NCBI GenBank assembly: GCA_023430975.1
Contig: JAEYYB010000124.1
Span: forward strand, 1 to 64,000
Source: Bacillota bacterium
GTDB taxonomy: Bacteria; Bacillota; Clostridia; Acetivibrionales; DSM-2933
Length of the DNA stretch: 64,000 nt
Reading direction: 5' to 3'
A model generated the notes under the pieces. That model worked only from the letters and a program-made list of their open reading frames with translations, did no database searches and was not told the DNA's origin. Positions 35,395-46,500 of the stretch are shown piece after piece (position 1 is the first letter of the stretch; every line of letters begins with the position of its first letter). Both the position numbers and the translations under genes were made by a program.

Positions 35395-37683
35395 TTATTC
35401 TACAGATTTAAGTGAAGAAACCATATCTATACTTTTTATCTTTTTTGATAGTAATAAATTAACCATAACTGATAACAAGAAGGTTGCTATTATACTCACT
35501 GCAAATGAAACAATTGAAATCTCAGCTACCATATCTGTAGATTCTGACATAGTGGACAACATAAATTTGAGAAGTATATACCCTATCGGTAAGCCGCCAA
35601 TAATTCCAACGACCGTTAACCAGACATTTTGCATCAGCAACAGGGAACGAATTTGTTTTGAGAAAAAGCCCAATACCTTTAATGTTGCCAGTTCTCTATT
35701 TCGTTCAGTAAATGAAAGGGCACCCAAATTGTAAAGAACAACACTGCCTAAAACAAATGCTGCTACTATTAATATTACAATAATCATTTTCATACTCTCC
35801 AGCATGCCATCAAACGATTCTATCAGCTGAGTTTTATCCTGAATACTATTTACTCCAACTAATTTTTCTTTAGCATTAATTGATTCGTCTGATGATAATA
35901 AAGCAGTAGGACTAAATGTCTTTCCTAATTTACTATAAGCAGTCTCCGAAATTGCGATTCCCTGTCCCATAGGAGTTCTATATATGGCCTTAATAACGGT
36001 TTTTTGCCAACCTTTATCTCCGTAAATTCTCCATTCTATTGTGTCTCCAATATCTGCTTTCAAAATCTCTGCCACTTTGAAAGATATACCTATCCCCTCA
36101 TCCGGTAAAGAAATTTTCTGCCGGCCTTTATCTTCAAAATTTATTTCATTGCCTTCATCAAGAACAGTTAAAGCTCCATTTTCTTTTTTATCTCCATATT
36201 TAATTTGAACTTTAGATTCCTGGATCCATTGGCCAGTATAAGTTTTTTGTAAATTCACAAGATCGTCCTTTTTTACATACTCATCTAAATTTACTTTACT
36301 TTTGTATACATTTAGATCTTGGTACATCCACTCACTTACACCATTAACCGTATCCCTTAATCCAAGTCCAAAAATCAATAATGCTGAGCATCCCATAACA
36401 CCAACAACAGCCATAATTGAACGAATCTTGCTTCTCATTATATCCCGCAAATTCCATTGAACAGAAAAGCCGAATCTATGCCATAATTTACTCTTTTCAA
36501 AACTGGTATGACGGCCAACCTTTGGTGCCTTAGGCCTTAATGTAGCAGCCGGAACCTCTTTTAATTGTTGATTGCATGCAAAATAGCTTGATACACTACA
36601 GCATAAAACTGCAATTCCTACAGCTAGCAAAGATGAAGGTGAAATAGCCACAGACCAATTAGGGAGTGTGTATATGGTTTTCTGCATAGTAAATAATATT
36701 GGAGGTATTAATAATGGCCCGATAAATAAACCAATTATTCCCCCTATCAAACCTATCCATACCCCGTATGATAAGTAATGTAACAATATTTTACGTTGTG
36801 AAAATCCCAATGCTTTTAATGTGCCTATTTGAGTTCTTTGGTTACTAGTCATACGTGTCATTGTAGTCAACATAGTCAATGCCGCAATTAAAAAGAATAC
36901 TATTGGGAAAACACCACCCATAGCTTTATTCTGTGCAATCTCAGATTCAAAAACAGCAACACTCGGATGAGAATCTCTATTTATTATTACATGATATCTG
37001 TCGGAAAGTTTCTCTTCAAGTTCCGACATCAATGCATCATCTGCCAACTCGCCATTACTCTTTATAAGGAGTTGATTATATGGAAGTTTTACCCCTTTAG
37101 GCAGTGCTTTATCTGGTAGAAAAGCAAACCCAAAGCTCTCATGATTTGGCACCAAAACGCTATCATCTTTGACGTTATGTACATATTCAGGATGTATAAT
37201 TAATCCCAGTATATCTTTCTCAACTTTTAAGCCATTGAACTCAAGTTTAATCTTGTCACCTTTTTTTAATCCCCGTGCTTTCGCAAATGACTCATCCAGC
37301 CACAAGCCGTCTTTTGAAATATCAAAATCTTCTCCATCAACCACCTTAGGTGCTGACAGTGAATTTTTTTCGATAATGTTAACCCTCAAAGTGGGATCAC
37401 TTTTCATATTCAAAGTAACATCAAAAGTCAATCTGCGTACAGCTTCAGAAATGCCGGAGATATTGCTCACCTTATCTGAATCTTCACTTGTAAAGTTTTG
37501 ACTCATTATCCATATATCCGGCAAATTTGTTTTATCATAGTATTGATCCACTTCCTTTTTCATTCCATACCATTCAGCATTCATACCAGAGTAGATCAGC
37601 ACACCTAAAATAGCCATAAGAAAAATCGATATGAATTGGGTCTTATTTGATTTCATATCTCTAAGCATTTTTCGAAGTAACAT
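35395..37683 (-). CDS. ABC transporter permease, FtsX/MacB type
   Basis: 762 residues with two FtsX-type permease units. One span near the N-terminus (FISIFLMAILGVLIYSGM) is followed by a large extracytoplasmic domain (~45-245), three or four spans (~255-375), a further span (~430-450), a second extracytoplasmic domain and three C-terminal spans. This layout is shared by exporters of antibiotics and lipoproteins. Its ATG follows the ATPase stop codon directly (TAA then ATG), with GGAGGTG inside the ATPase gene. It is on the same strand and next to the PKS/NRPS cluster, so product export or self-protection is plausible but not shown. Confidence 0.9.
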   Translation of the reverse strand: MLLRKMLRDMKSNKTQFISIFLMAILGVLIYSGMNAEWYGMKKEVDQYYDKTNLPDIWIMSQNFTSEDSDKVSNISGISEAVRRLTFDVTLNMKSDPTLRVNIIEKNSLSAPKVVDGEDFDISKDGLWLDESFAKARGLKKGDKIKLEFNGLKVEKDILGLIIHPEYVHNVKDDSVLVPNHESFGFAFLPDKALPKGVKLPYNQLLIKSNGELADDALMSELEEKLSDRYHVIINRDSHPSVAVFESEIAQNKAMGGVFPIVFFLIAALTMLTTMTRMTSNQRTQIGTLKALGFSQRKILLHYLSYGVWIGLIGGIIGLFIGPLLIPPILFTMQKTIYTLPNWSVAISPSSLLAVGIAVLCCSVSSYFACNQQLKEVPAATLRPKAPKVGRHTSFEKSKLWHRFGFSVQWNLRDIMRSKIRSIMAVVGVMGCSALLIFGLGLRDTVNGVSEWMYQDLNVYKSKVNLDEYVKKDDLVNLQKTYTGQWIQESKVQIKYGDKKENGALTVLDEGNEINFEDKGRQKISLPDEGIGISFKVAEILKADIGDTIEWRIYGDKGWQKTVIKAIYRTPMGQGIAISETAYSKLGKTFSPTALLSSDESINAKEKLVGVNSIQDKTQLIESFDGMLESMKMIIVILIVAAFVLGSVVLYNLGALSFTERNRELATLKVLGFFSKQIRSLLLMQNVWLTVVGIIGGLPIGYILLKFMLSTMSESTDMVAEISIVSFAVSIIATFLLSVMVNLLLSKKIKSIDMVSSLKSVE

Positions 37684-38385
37684 TTACCAGTTCACCTCCT
37701 CCACAGATATTGGAGAGTTATTGACAATATGCTCACTAATTTTACCGCTTCTCATTTTTATAACACGGTCAGCCGCAGGTGCCAATGCAGAATTATGTGT
37801 AACTATTACAACTGTAAGCCCCTTTTCTCTACTCATTTTTTGCAATAGAGATAAAATAATAACCCCAGTTTCACTATCAAGAGCGCCTGTTGGCTCATCA
37901 CAAAGTAGCAATTTAGGGTTCTTACAAATCGCTCTTGCTATTGAAACTCGCTGTTGTTCACCACCTGAAAGCTGTGCAGGAAATTTATCCAAGTGATCCT
38001 TAAGACCTACTAATCCTAATGTCATTTTAGGATCTAATGCATCCTTTTTATTTTCTTTTGTTATAGCAACATTCTCATATGCCGTAAGGGTTGGTATAAG
38101 GTTGTAAAACTGAAATATAAACCCTATGATATCCCTTCTATAAGCTGTTAAACCATTTTCATCATATTTTGTAATATCCATACCATCGATATAGATTGAT
38201 CCTTCTGTTGCATGGTCCATTCCTCCCAGTAGATTTAACACAGTACTTTTTCCTGCTCCACTAGGTCCAAGTATAACAACAAACTCACCCTTATTAATCT
38301 CAAAATTAGCACTATCAACCGCCCTAAATTTAAGAGCTCCTACATCATATTCCTTACTCACATTCTGAAACTTAATCAATGACAT
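37684..38385 (-). CDS. ABC transporter ATP-binding protein, MacB/LolD type
   Basis: 233 residues: Walker A GPSGAGKST, Q-loop QFYNLIPTLTAYENV, signature LSGGEQQRVSIARA, Walker B LLLCDEPTGALD and switch His in IVTHNSALA. It supplies ATP-driven power to the FtsX-type permease encoded immediately downstream. The ATG at 38385 is chosen since GAGGAG lies 8 bp upstream; a GTG nine bases earlier overlaps that site. It has its own promoter about 200 bp upstream. Confidence 0.93.
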   Translation of the reverse strand: MSLIKFQNVSKEYDVGALKFRAVDSANFEINKGEFVVILGPSGAGKSTVLNLLGGMDHATEGSIYIDGMDITKYDENGLTAYRRDIIGFIFQFYNLIPTLTAYENVAITKENKKDALDPKMTLGLVGLKDHLDKFPAQLSGGEQQRVSIARAICKNPKLLLCDEPTGALDSETGVIILSLLQKMSREKGLTVVIVTHNSALAPAADRVIKMRSGKISEHIVNNSPISVEEVNW

Positions 38386-38587
38386 TTTGCCCACTCCTCA
38401 TATAAGAATTATTTTTACTATTCGTAAGTATATAAGTAGTTTCCAATATCAATTTTTCAATTGAATGTAGAAAATACACAATATTGATATTAAGAATATA
38501 ATATTTGATCTCTAGGTAAGAGGACCAAATAATTATTTATCAACATGTTTTCTATGATTATAAACTATATGTACTGTTAACAAGTTC

Positions 38588-38617
38588 ATATTACTGTATA
38601 TACGAAAAATATGTCAA
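38588..38617 (-). promoter_or_regulatory. Promoter of the ABC transporter operon
   Basis: Minus strand: -35 TTGACA (38617-38612), 18-bp spacer, -10 TAATAT (38593-38588). It predicts a leader of roughly 195 nt before the ATPase start, long enough for leader-based control. Confidence 0.6.
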
Positions 38618-38706
38618 GCAGTTACTTCTAAATTTGTATACTATTATGTATTGTCCCTATTCTTATTGCTATATGGATTATTTTAGCAAATAAAAAAGAC
38701 CATTAA

Positions 38707-38732
38707 CATAACCCAAAGCAATTTGGATTATG
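38707..38732. other. Short hairpin in the 663-bp gap before the ABC operon
   Basis: CATAACCCAAA (38707-38717) pairs with TTTGGATTATG (38722-38732) with one mismatch. The gap 38386-39048 also holds the ABC promoter, a DUF2461 3' remnant and repeat R1 copy b. No intact gene is seen. Confidence 0.5.
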
Positions 38733-38881
38733 CTAAAAGTCTCGTTAACCTCATGGGTCACAAAGCCAGGTGCTTTTTCACCAGTATGTTGACTCTGTTA
38801 TTTATAACTACTCCCTTTTAACGACAACATTGTATTATACCAGTAACTCTTGTGTCAATAGCAAATTTAAAATTGCAAATC

Positions 38882-38938
38882 CTAAAACCCATGTATGAAT
38901 TTTTAAGTGAGTGGAGCCTAGTAACGGCTAAGAAATAA
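38882..38938 (+). pseudogene. Remnant of a DUF2461 gene 3' end
   Basis: The stretch encodes LKPMYEFLSEW in frame and is nearly identical in DNA (25 of 28 bases in its core) to the end of the intact DUF2461 gene at 12114-12160 (LKPIYEFLCAV). It has no upstream coding sequence of that gene and runs straight into repeat R1. Confidence 0.6.
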
Positions 38939-39021
38939 CGTCCGATTCTCATCGTCCAAAACCCCGTTAAATCATCGGGATTTTGTCCTTGAGAATACGA
39001 AGTTATTTCTAAGGCATTACT
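38917..39021. repeat. Palindromic element R1, copy b
   Basis: Second copy of the ~105-bp element at 14531-14635, same orientation. It lies 27 bp 3' of the transporter gene ending at 39049. Nested inverted repeats are conserved between the copies. Confidence 0.85.
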
Positions 39022-39048
39022 TAGTAGCATATGAACATTACTTCTTAA

Positions 39049-40326
39049 TCATATTAATAAATATCTGAAATAAATGTATCCAGTTGCTATCAGGAGTGTA
39101 ACAAGCATTAATGGGAACGCAATCTTAAAATATCCACCGAATGTTATCTTGTGCCCGTGTTCTTCTGCTATTCCTGTTGCCACAACATTAGCACTTGCTC
39201 CGATAATGGTTCCATTACCTCCTAAGCAAGCACCAAGGGAAAGTGCCCACCAAATAGGCATAAGATCCATGCCTGACATTGCTCCCATATCCTTAATCAT
39301 AGGTATCATGGTAGCAACAAAAGGTATGTTATCAATAAAAGCTGATGCAATAGCAGATACCCATAAAATAGCAAGACTCATTAGAACAAGATCCCCATTT
39401 GTTATGTCCAATACCCCTTGGGCCAGCATTTTAATAATACCTGCTTCTTTTATACCTCCAACCATAATGAAGAGCCCTACAAAAAAGAATATGGTTTTCC
39501 ATTCTACCTCGTGCAAAATTTTCTCCGGCTTAAGTCCTGATATCAAAAGTAAAGCTACCGCACCAGTAATAGCAATTGTAGCTGATTCAAAGTGCAGTAC
39601 TCCATGAAGCAGGAAACCTATGATTGTCACTCCTAGTATTATCAAACTTTTTATTAACAGCGTGCGATTCTTTATACATTTATATTCATCCATAGCCAAA
39701 ATCTTATCTTTTGCCTCTTGGGTTGTTTTTAATTTCTTTCTGTATACCAAAACGAATAAATATGTGGTGACAAAAAGAAGTGGGATTACAATTGGAGCAT
39801 TATTTAGTACAAAATCCATAAAGCTTATCTTAACAGAACTTCCTATCATTATATTGGGCGGGTCTCCGATAAGGGTAGCTGTACCGCCGATATTTGAAGA
39901 AAAAATTTCTGCTATGATAAACGGTACCGGATTTATGCGTAAATCCTTTGCAATGCTAAGGGTAACAGGAAGTATTAACAATACGGTTGTAACATTGTCC
40001 AATAGTGCCGATAAAATGCCTGTTATTATGGATAGAAGTACAATAATCTTTACCGGATCACCCTTTGATATTTTTGCGACCTTAACTGCAAGATATTCAA
40101 ATACGCCGGTTCTCTTCATTATCATGATGATTATCATCATGCTGATTAATAGTCCTAGTGTGTTGTAATCAATCTCCAAAAATGCAGTCTCCTGAGTTAT
40201 AATCCTAAAAAGAATCATCAAAACGGCACCGCTTAACGCTATAACTGTCCTATCGAACTTATCCCATACAATTAGTGCATAGGCAGCAATAAAAATTACT
40301 GCTGAAATAATCATCTGGCTATCCAT
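39049..40326 (-). CDS. ArsB/NhaD-family ion transporter
   Basis: 425 residues with about eleven membrane spans. Two pseudo-repeats carry the family hallmark sequences: LDNVTTVLLILPV and GGTATLIGDPPNIMIG in the first half, FIDNIPFVATMIPM and GACLGGNGTIIGASANV in the second. The family exchanges or transports anions or Na+ at the cytoplasmic membrane (relatives include ArsB, NhaD and the P-protein). The substrate cannot be told. The ATG at 40326 has GGAG 7 bp upstream; an ATG two codons earlier is too close. It appears monocistronic. Confidence 0.88.
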   Translation of the reverse strand: MDSQMIISAVIFIAAYALIVWDKFDRTVIALSGAVLMILFRIITQETAFLEIDYNTLGLLISMMIIIMIMKRTGVFEYLAVKVAKISKGDPVKIIVLLSIITGILSALLDNVTTVLLILPVTLSIAKDLRINPVPFIIAEIFSSNIGGTATLIGDPPNIMIGSSVKISFMDFVLNNAPIVIPLLFVTTYLFVLVYRKKLKTTQEAKDKILAMDEYKCIKNRTLLIKSLIILGVTIIGFLLHGVLHFESATIAITGAVALLLISGLKPEKILHEVEWKTIFFFVGLFIMVGGIKEAGIIKMLAQGVLDITNGDLVLMSLAILWVSAIASAFIDNIPFVATMIPMIKDMGAMSGMDLMPIWWALSLGACLGGNGTIIGASANVVATGIAEEHGHKITFGGYFKIAFPLMLVTLLIATGYIYFRYLLI

Positions 40327-40411
40327 TATCATACTCCTCTCAATTTTTCATTCATGCCATAGTATATATATTAATTTCTCCATTTATTATGGAGTCAGTA
40401 TTTTTAAGCAT

Positions 40412-40450
40412 GAAAAAGGATGGAAAACTTAAGCTATAAGCTCTCCACCC
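40412..40450 (-). terminator. Rho-independent terminator after the giant CBM3 gene
   Basis: Minus strand: GGGTGGA (40450-40444) pairs with TCCATCC (40424-40418), allowing one G-U pair, and is followed by TTTTTC. It lies 136 bp past the stop at 40586. The sequence between carries another tiny hairpin (CGGAT-aa-ATCCG). Confidence 0.7.
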
Positions 40451-40585
40451 TAAAAGCCAAATTCTTGAAACGGATAAATCCGCCAACCGGAAATAACTTT
40501 ACTATTTATAATCGCATTGTAATCGCAATCATTATACCATGATTACTTGCAACAGGCAACTATAAAAGAGAAAGCTGTAAATCTG

Positions 40586-43500
40586 TTATGGTTCCATTCC
40601 CTGTATAATATTACCTGACTGGTATACCGTTATTTTGCTGTTGTCGACATATTCTTTGCTTATTCTGTCAAATGAATAGTCGTTTGTCTGGGTATACGCA
40701 GTCCATTCACCTCGATGGAATCTGGCTTTGACTTCAACATTCTCACCTGGCTTAAGCATTGGAGTAGTTGTCTGGAATCCTACTTCAAGATAATAATCTG
40801 CATTATTTTTTGGTGAATTCATCTTGACGAATTTCCCTGTAACATTGGGACTTATAGGAGTCCAATCGCACTCGAATACCTGCGGTACATCCTTATCCAC
40901 TGTATAATAGTAACGCAGCTTTAATGTATTCAGATCGACATTTTCAGTACCTGTATTGATTATCTTGAATGTAGGAGTAATATTATTGTTCTGTGCATCG
41001 ATAATCTGGTTGTAGAACAGGGTCTTAATCGGTGAATAAGCATAACCATAGACATTGAAATCCATTAAGGAATAACTATTTGAAGATATTCCACTAAGTG
41101 ATGCTTTCATTCTCACATATCTTGCTTTAACCGATGATAATCTTATTTCATCTATACCACCATCTCCGGTTATAGTTGAATAAACATCCATCCATGCCGT
41201 ATCGTCATTTGATACTTGTATCTTGTAGTACTTGGCATGAGAATCCTCTCTCCAGTTAAGTCTTACCTTAACTATTTCATATTCCCTTCCGAGATCAACC
41301 CTTATCCACTGGTTATCACCGGAATTTGACGTCCAATTTGTGCATGAATCGCCATCAACGGCAAATTTTGCTGCATTAGCAGCATCCAATGTTGAGCTTG
41401 CAGTTGTTGATTTATTTAATGCCAGATCCATGGGTGCTCTTTCAGTCCTTACAACAAGGCTTGTGCTTTCAGCAAGAAGAATTTTTGAAGAATTATAGGC
41501 CTTAATCCGATAAGTATAGTCCGTATCAGTTGCAAGTCCAGTTCTTGTAAAGCTCTTTACACCCCATAATGTGCTTATAAGGCTTGTTCCTTCATAAACC
41601 TCATAGTAGGAAACTCCTGTTACATTTGGTGTATTCCATCCAATTGCTATCATGTCATAAGCAACTTGAGTTGCAAAAGGTGCAAAATCATTGGCACAGG
41701 GTTTACTTGATGCAACAGCTATCACCCTTGACTGAGGAACAACTTCCCTAGTCTGGTTTGCACTCTGCCACTCCAGCTTAATAGCACCGCTTCCGTCAGT
41801 TGCATACTCAACCACAATGTCAGTAGGCTTTCCTGCTGCAAGTGTGCATTTTCCGTTTAACGATCCCTTTCCATCCGCTATCAGCTTTCCGTCAACCCAA
41901 AGGGTTGCTTTGCCGTTTGGTACAGTAAGGTAGAATGTATGCTCTTCCCCATACCTTGCCTGAAGCTTGCCGGACCATCTCATTGAATAAGTAGAATTGC
42001 TAACCAATCCACCTGCTGGTGCTTTGTTTTTAAAATCAAAATCAACAACCGGATCCACAGTTGTAAGCCTAGATTCTGAAAAATACTTGCTGTCAAAGTA
42101 TTCTGAGACAAAACCGTTGTTGCTGTCAGGGTAAGTTGATTCATTATACTTAACTGATTTGTAGACAGCTTTGTATCTTTCACCCTCATAAGTATATTCA
42201 TATTTGATATTAAACCTAGTAGCGTTGTTAATATCACCTATATCAGCCTGGTAGACATTTCCGTTTTTAACCATATCATAAGTTTTTGAAGTCCCCCCAG
42301 CAACATCGTTTAATGTTACCTTGACTGTTGTAGGTATGATATCTTTATTGTCAACCTTTAAACCTGTAAGGTTAAGTTTTACCCTTCCTGTTGCACTATC
42401 CCTTGTAAATGAATATTCCAATTGACTGTTAGCAGGGTTCTTTGTTTTATAACTTAACTCTTTTTTAACTGAAGTAACAGTATCAACTCCTGAACCATAA
42501 GATAGACTATAAATCAGCTTTGAGTCCTCTACTAATTTGCCCAGGTTAACTTCCCAATTATCTCCGTTTTTAACCATAGGCACCTTTACTTCAGCTTCAT
42601 TACCCTTTTTATAAGTAATACTCATGGTATCAGGATTAAATGGGCTTATAACATTAACTTTGAGTAATACATCATTATTATCCATTTCAAACAGCTTGAC
42701 CTTATACAAGTTATCTGTATTCTCGGGATTTTGATACTCTACCTTGTACTCGTAAATCGGTGTTGTAAATGAAGCTCCGTTTATTACATAATTGAACTGG
42801 TATTTTACTATAGTTCCACCGTTTACCATGCCAACATCGATAGTCCATTCATCCCCTACCTTTACAGGTGTTCTGGTTATGGAATTTCCATTAACTTCAA
42901 GTTTTGTATTCTGAATTGACGAAACATTTGCACCCTTTACTTTTATATAAAGGTTCCTCCCTGAGAGAATTACCTGCCTGGATAGATCTTCTGCTGCGTT
43001 TCCATCATCGACTACGTATACAACAATTTTCTTTTCTATGGTGGTGTTTGGATACATTACTCTGGCGTATGCATAGTATTCTCCAGGTTTTGTTGATGCA
43101 GGCACAGTAATCTTAACCTTACCCTGAGAATCAGCCGAGGTAACCAAATATGCTTGTGACGAAGTCAAAACAGGTTTTCCATTGTTGTTAACATCGATAT
43201 AAGTAGTTTCTCCAGGTACTAGAATAACACTTATTGGAGCTGTTTCAAAATTAGGAACAATTTCCGGTGGCACTACTGTGAAAGGAACTGATGTTGGTGA
43301 ATATATAGAACCGTTCCTGGTTCTTAAATCACCTGATAAAGAACCGTAAGGTACAGATACGGTTAATTTATTTTCAGTTCTTGACACGATATTCAATGTT
43401 TTTACACTTCCAGAAGGTGTAGTTATTTCCACAGATGTCTGGGATGTGAAGCCTTCTCCATATATATCAAATACATCACCCGGTGAAACTCTTTTATTTG

Positions 43501-46500
43501 ATACTGATGATATATCCGTTGCAATTTCTGACGATGTAACTGTGACAACAAAGCTTCCCACATAGCTGTAGGCACTTGCATAAGCATTATCTACCAAACT
43601 GCATGCTTCAAATTCTATATTATAACTATTATCTGCTGCAGTAGAAGGTACAGTAATCACAGCCTCAATATTCTCACCCATTGCCACCTGATTTTTATTA
43701 AGCTGCACTATAAAGCCTTCCGAACTGGATTTAGCCTTGATTCCTGCTGTTCCTTTAAATCCGGTCTTGGAGTCAAGTCTTGCATAGAATTTTCCTGTTG
43801 TACCCTTCTCGATTTTACCTGTATCTCGTACCTTTACCCATTCAAAATCAGACTTGATTATCTTGATTTTTTCACTCCATATCTGGGTATTTGTTGTACC
43901 TGTCGCAAGTACAGGTCCTATAACTTTAAGGGTATATTCTCCAACCGCAATACCCTGCGGGATCTTAACTGCAATTCTTCCAATGCCGCTTTCTTCAGGT
44001 ATTATTTCCAATGTCTGTTCCACATTTGCAGAATCAACAAGTTTAACTATACATCCCTTCAATAACTGAGTTCCGTATACATCTAAAACTCCTCCAGTCA
44101 TTGAACTGAAAGTATCCTGATTTATGCTCTTTAAACTCAAAGTCGGTAATGTGAACTTGAAAGGAATTGTTATTTCTTTATAATTGCTTGGGTTACTTGA
44201 GTTATATACACTTAATGTCACTGACAACGGTGTGTTTGCATCTGCCATTGCCTTTGCCTGTGCTGCGTCTACATTTGCAAATAGAGATAAATTAAAGTTA
44301 TATGCACCTGCAGCAGTAGGTGTTATGTAATCAACTGCATCTACACTATCATCTCCAAGCTTAACGCTGATTGCATCTCCCAACAGACTTTTTGAACCCA
44401 AATCAACATTGCTTTTTGTGACGCTCTTTACCTGAACCAGTATTTTAGACTTGTCCAATGTATTATCTAGTGTATTTATTATAATCTTACCTTTGGTGCT
44501 TCCTTCTACTGGTATCTCAACTGGTGATGCCATGCCGCTTGTAACACTTGCAAGAGTATTGCTTGTTGACCTTTCGAGCCAAACATCAACCTTGTCCGAT
44601 TCTGGTCCTAATGTAATATTATTGCTTATAGTTTCAAAACCAAGATTGCCACCAAAGTCATATATAAATCCTTTGCTTTTATCAATGTATTTATACGGAA
44701 CAATATAGACCGAAAGCATTGTAGGCTTGTATGATGCTTCCCCATCTGTAACAGACAGGTACTCTGTGAATTGGCCTATTCTTGCTTTTGTCATGTTACC
44801 GATATTGATTTTTCTTGTTCCCTTATATACTCCGCCAACATAGCAATCTGCAAATATCATATAACCATCTGCCGATTCTGTAGTGCTCTTGAAGTTCACA
44901 TCAAGATTATACATATATGTCGGTTCAGTACCGTAACATGTAACAAATACATCAGGTTTTGGTACTTTGTTCATTGTATTGTTTATAATTTCAAATTTCT
45001 TGATAGTACCATTTTCTTTATACTCTTCACCGCTTGTAAAATCCTCAGATCCGCCTTCTGTCTCAAAAAGATCTCCATCCTTGCTTAAAACTACTTTGCG
45101 ATCCAATTCTGCCAACAAGTTGTATGTTCCGCTTCTCATTATAGTTGTATCTATTACAACAGTAAATTTGCCGTCACCGCCTATTGTTATGGACTTAATT
45201 CCATCCATATCCTGAAGGTTTTTACTCGTGGCAACAATTCTTTCACCAGGCATTACATTGTCCCCATCTGTTTTAGGAGCATTTTTCATAATCAGAGTAA
45301 CATTCTGTTCACCGGCTGTATACTGCTTAACCTGACCTGTTACAGTGAGCTTGTTATTTCCTCCATCAAAGGAAGCACTGTTTATAACAAGTTCGGGGTC
45401 ACTTAGTTTTGTAATAAATGCTAAATCAACATCTTCTTCGCATCTTACTTCAATTACCCAGTTACCCTTACCCTGATCTGCTGTCCCAAGAAGAGGTAAG
45501 TCTATTCCGAGTAGTGTAGATACTCCGATTTTGCCGGTATCAACCAGTTCATCGTTTACTTCAATTACCTCGTTCACTTCTTGTGTATCGGTACTTATGG
45601 CTGCATGAGTAAGAGGTATATTCATGCCGTTTAAGGATATTGTTATGTTTGGAACACTTTTATCACATGATGCAGATAATACTATTTTTTCAAGCGTATC
45701 TTGATTGTTAAATTCTATCCTGGTACCAATCTTTTTACCATTACTGTCATTTAAATCTGTAAATACCGGTGATGTAGATGATGTACCGGTTGCAGTCACC
45801 AGTGCAACTCCTGTTGCCGATATCGGAGATTTTACAGCTGGTGTAATACCCGACTCAAGCAGTGATTTTGTTGATAAATTTATTGCTGATATTGAACTTG
45901 CAGTAGAAGTAGTTAGATTTGACTGGGATGCATTGGCTGCTGATGCGGTTTGTGTTGTCCCGCCTACTTTTGGAACATAAATGCTGTAGTTTGTGAAGAA
46001 TTTCAGTCCTCCATCTCCAACAAAAGCAGACATTTTTCCTAGAACTGGGAATCTTACACCTACCTGGAAACCAACCTTTCCGTTGGTAAATCTTCCGAAT
46101 TGGGCACTTATTCCATCATACCATATGTCACTGCCTGGAATTCTGATTCTCCATCTCCATATCTTCTTATTAAGAATTTTTCCTTTTTCAAGCTTTACAG
46201 CTACTGTGCCTTCACCGCTCATTGTTGTCTTACCTTCAAATGGATAAACATAAAATACAACTCTTCCTTCAATGCATAAAACCCTAACCTGTGCACGTGC
46301 TGCAAATATATTGTTTGCATAGGCAACTCCTGCTTTTGCCTGTACAAATCCTTCAAATATTGTTGCATTTGCATCAAGAGCAAATCCCCAGTTATTAAGT
46401 TCTACCCAAACATCAGCACCTGCTTTTAAGACCGCACCTCCTGAAGTAGTATCAACAAGGCCCAATCCCATGGAAACTATTTTTAGTTTAGGTCCTTCAC

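Noticed and set aside
38818..39030. 70-codon minus-strand open frame
   Set aside because: It is built mostly from palindromic element R1 and the DUF2461 remnant; there is no ribosome binding site.
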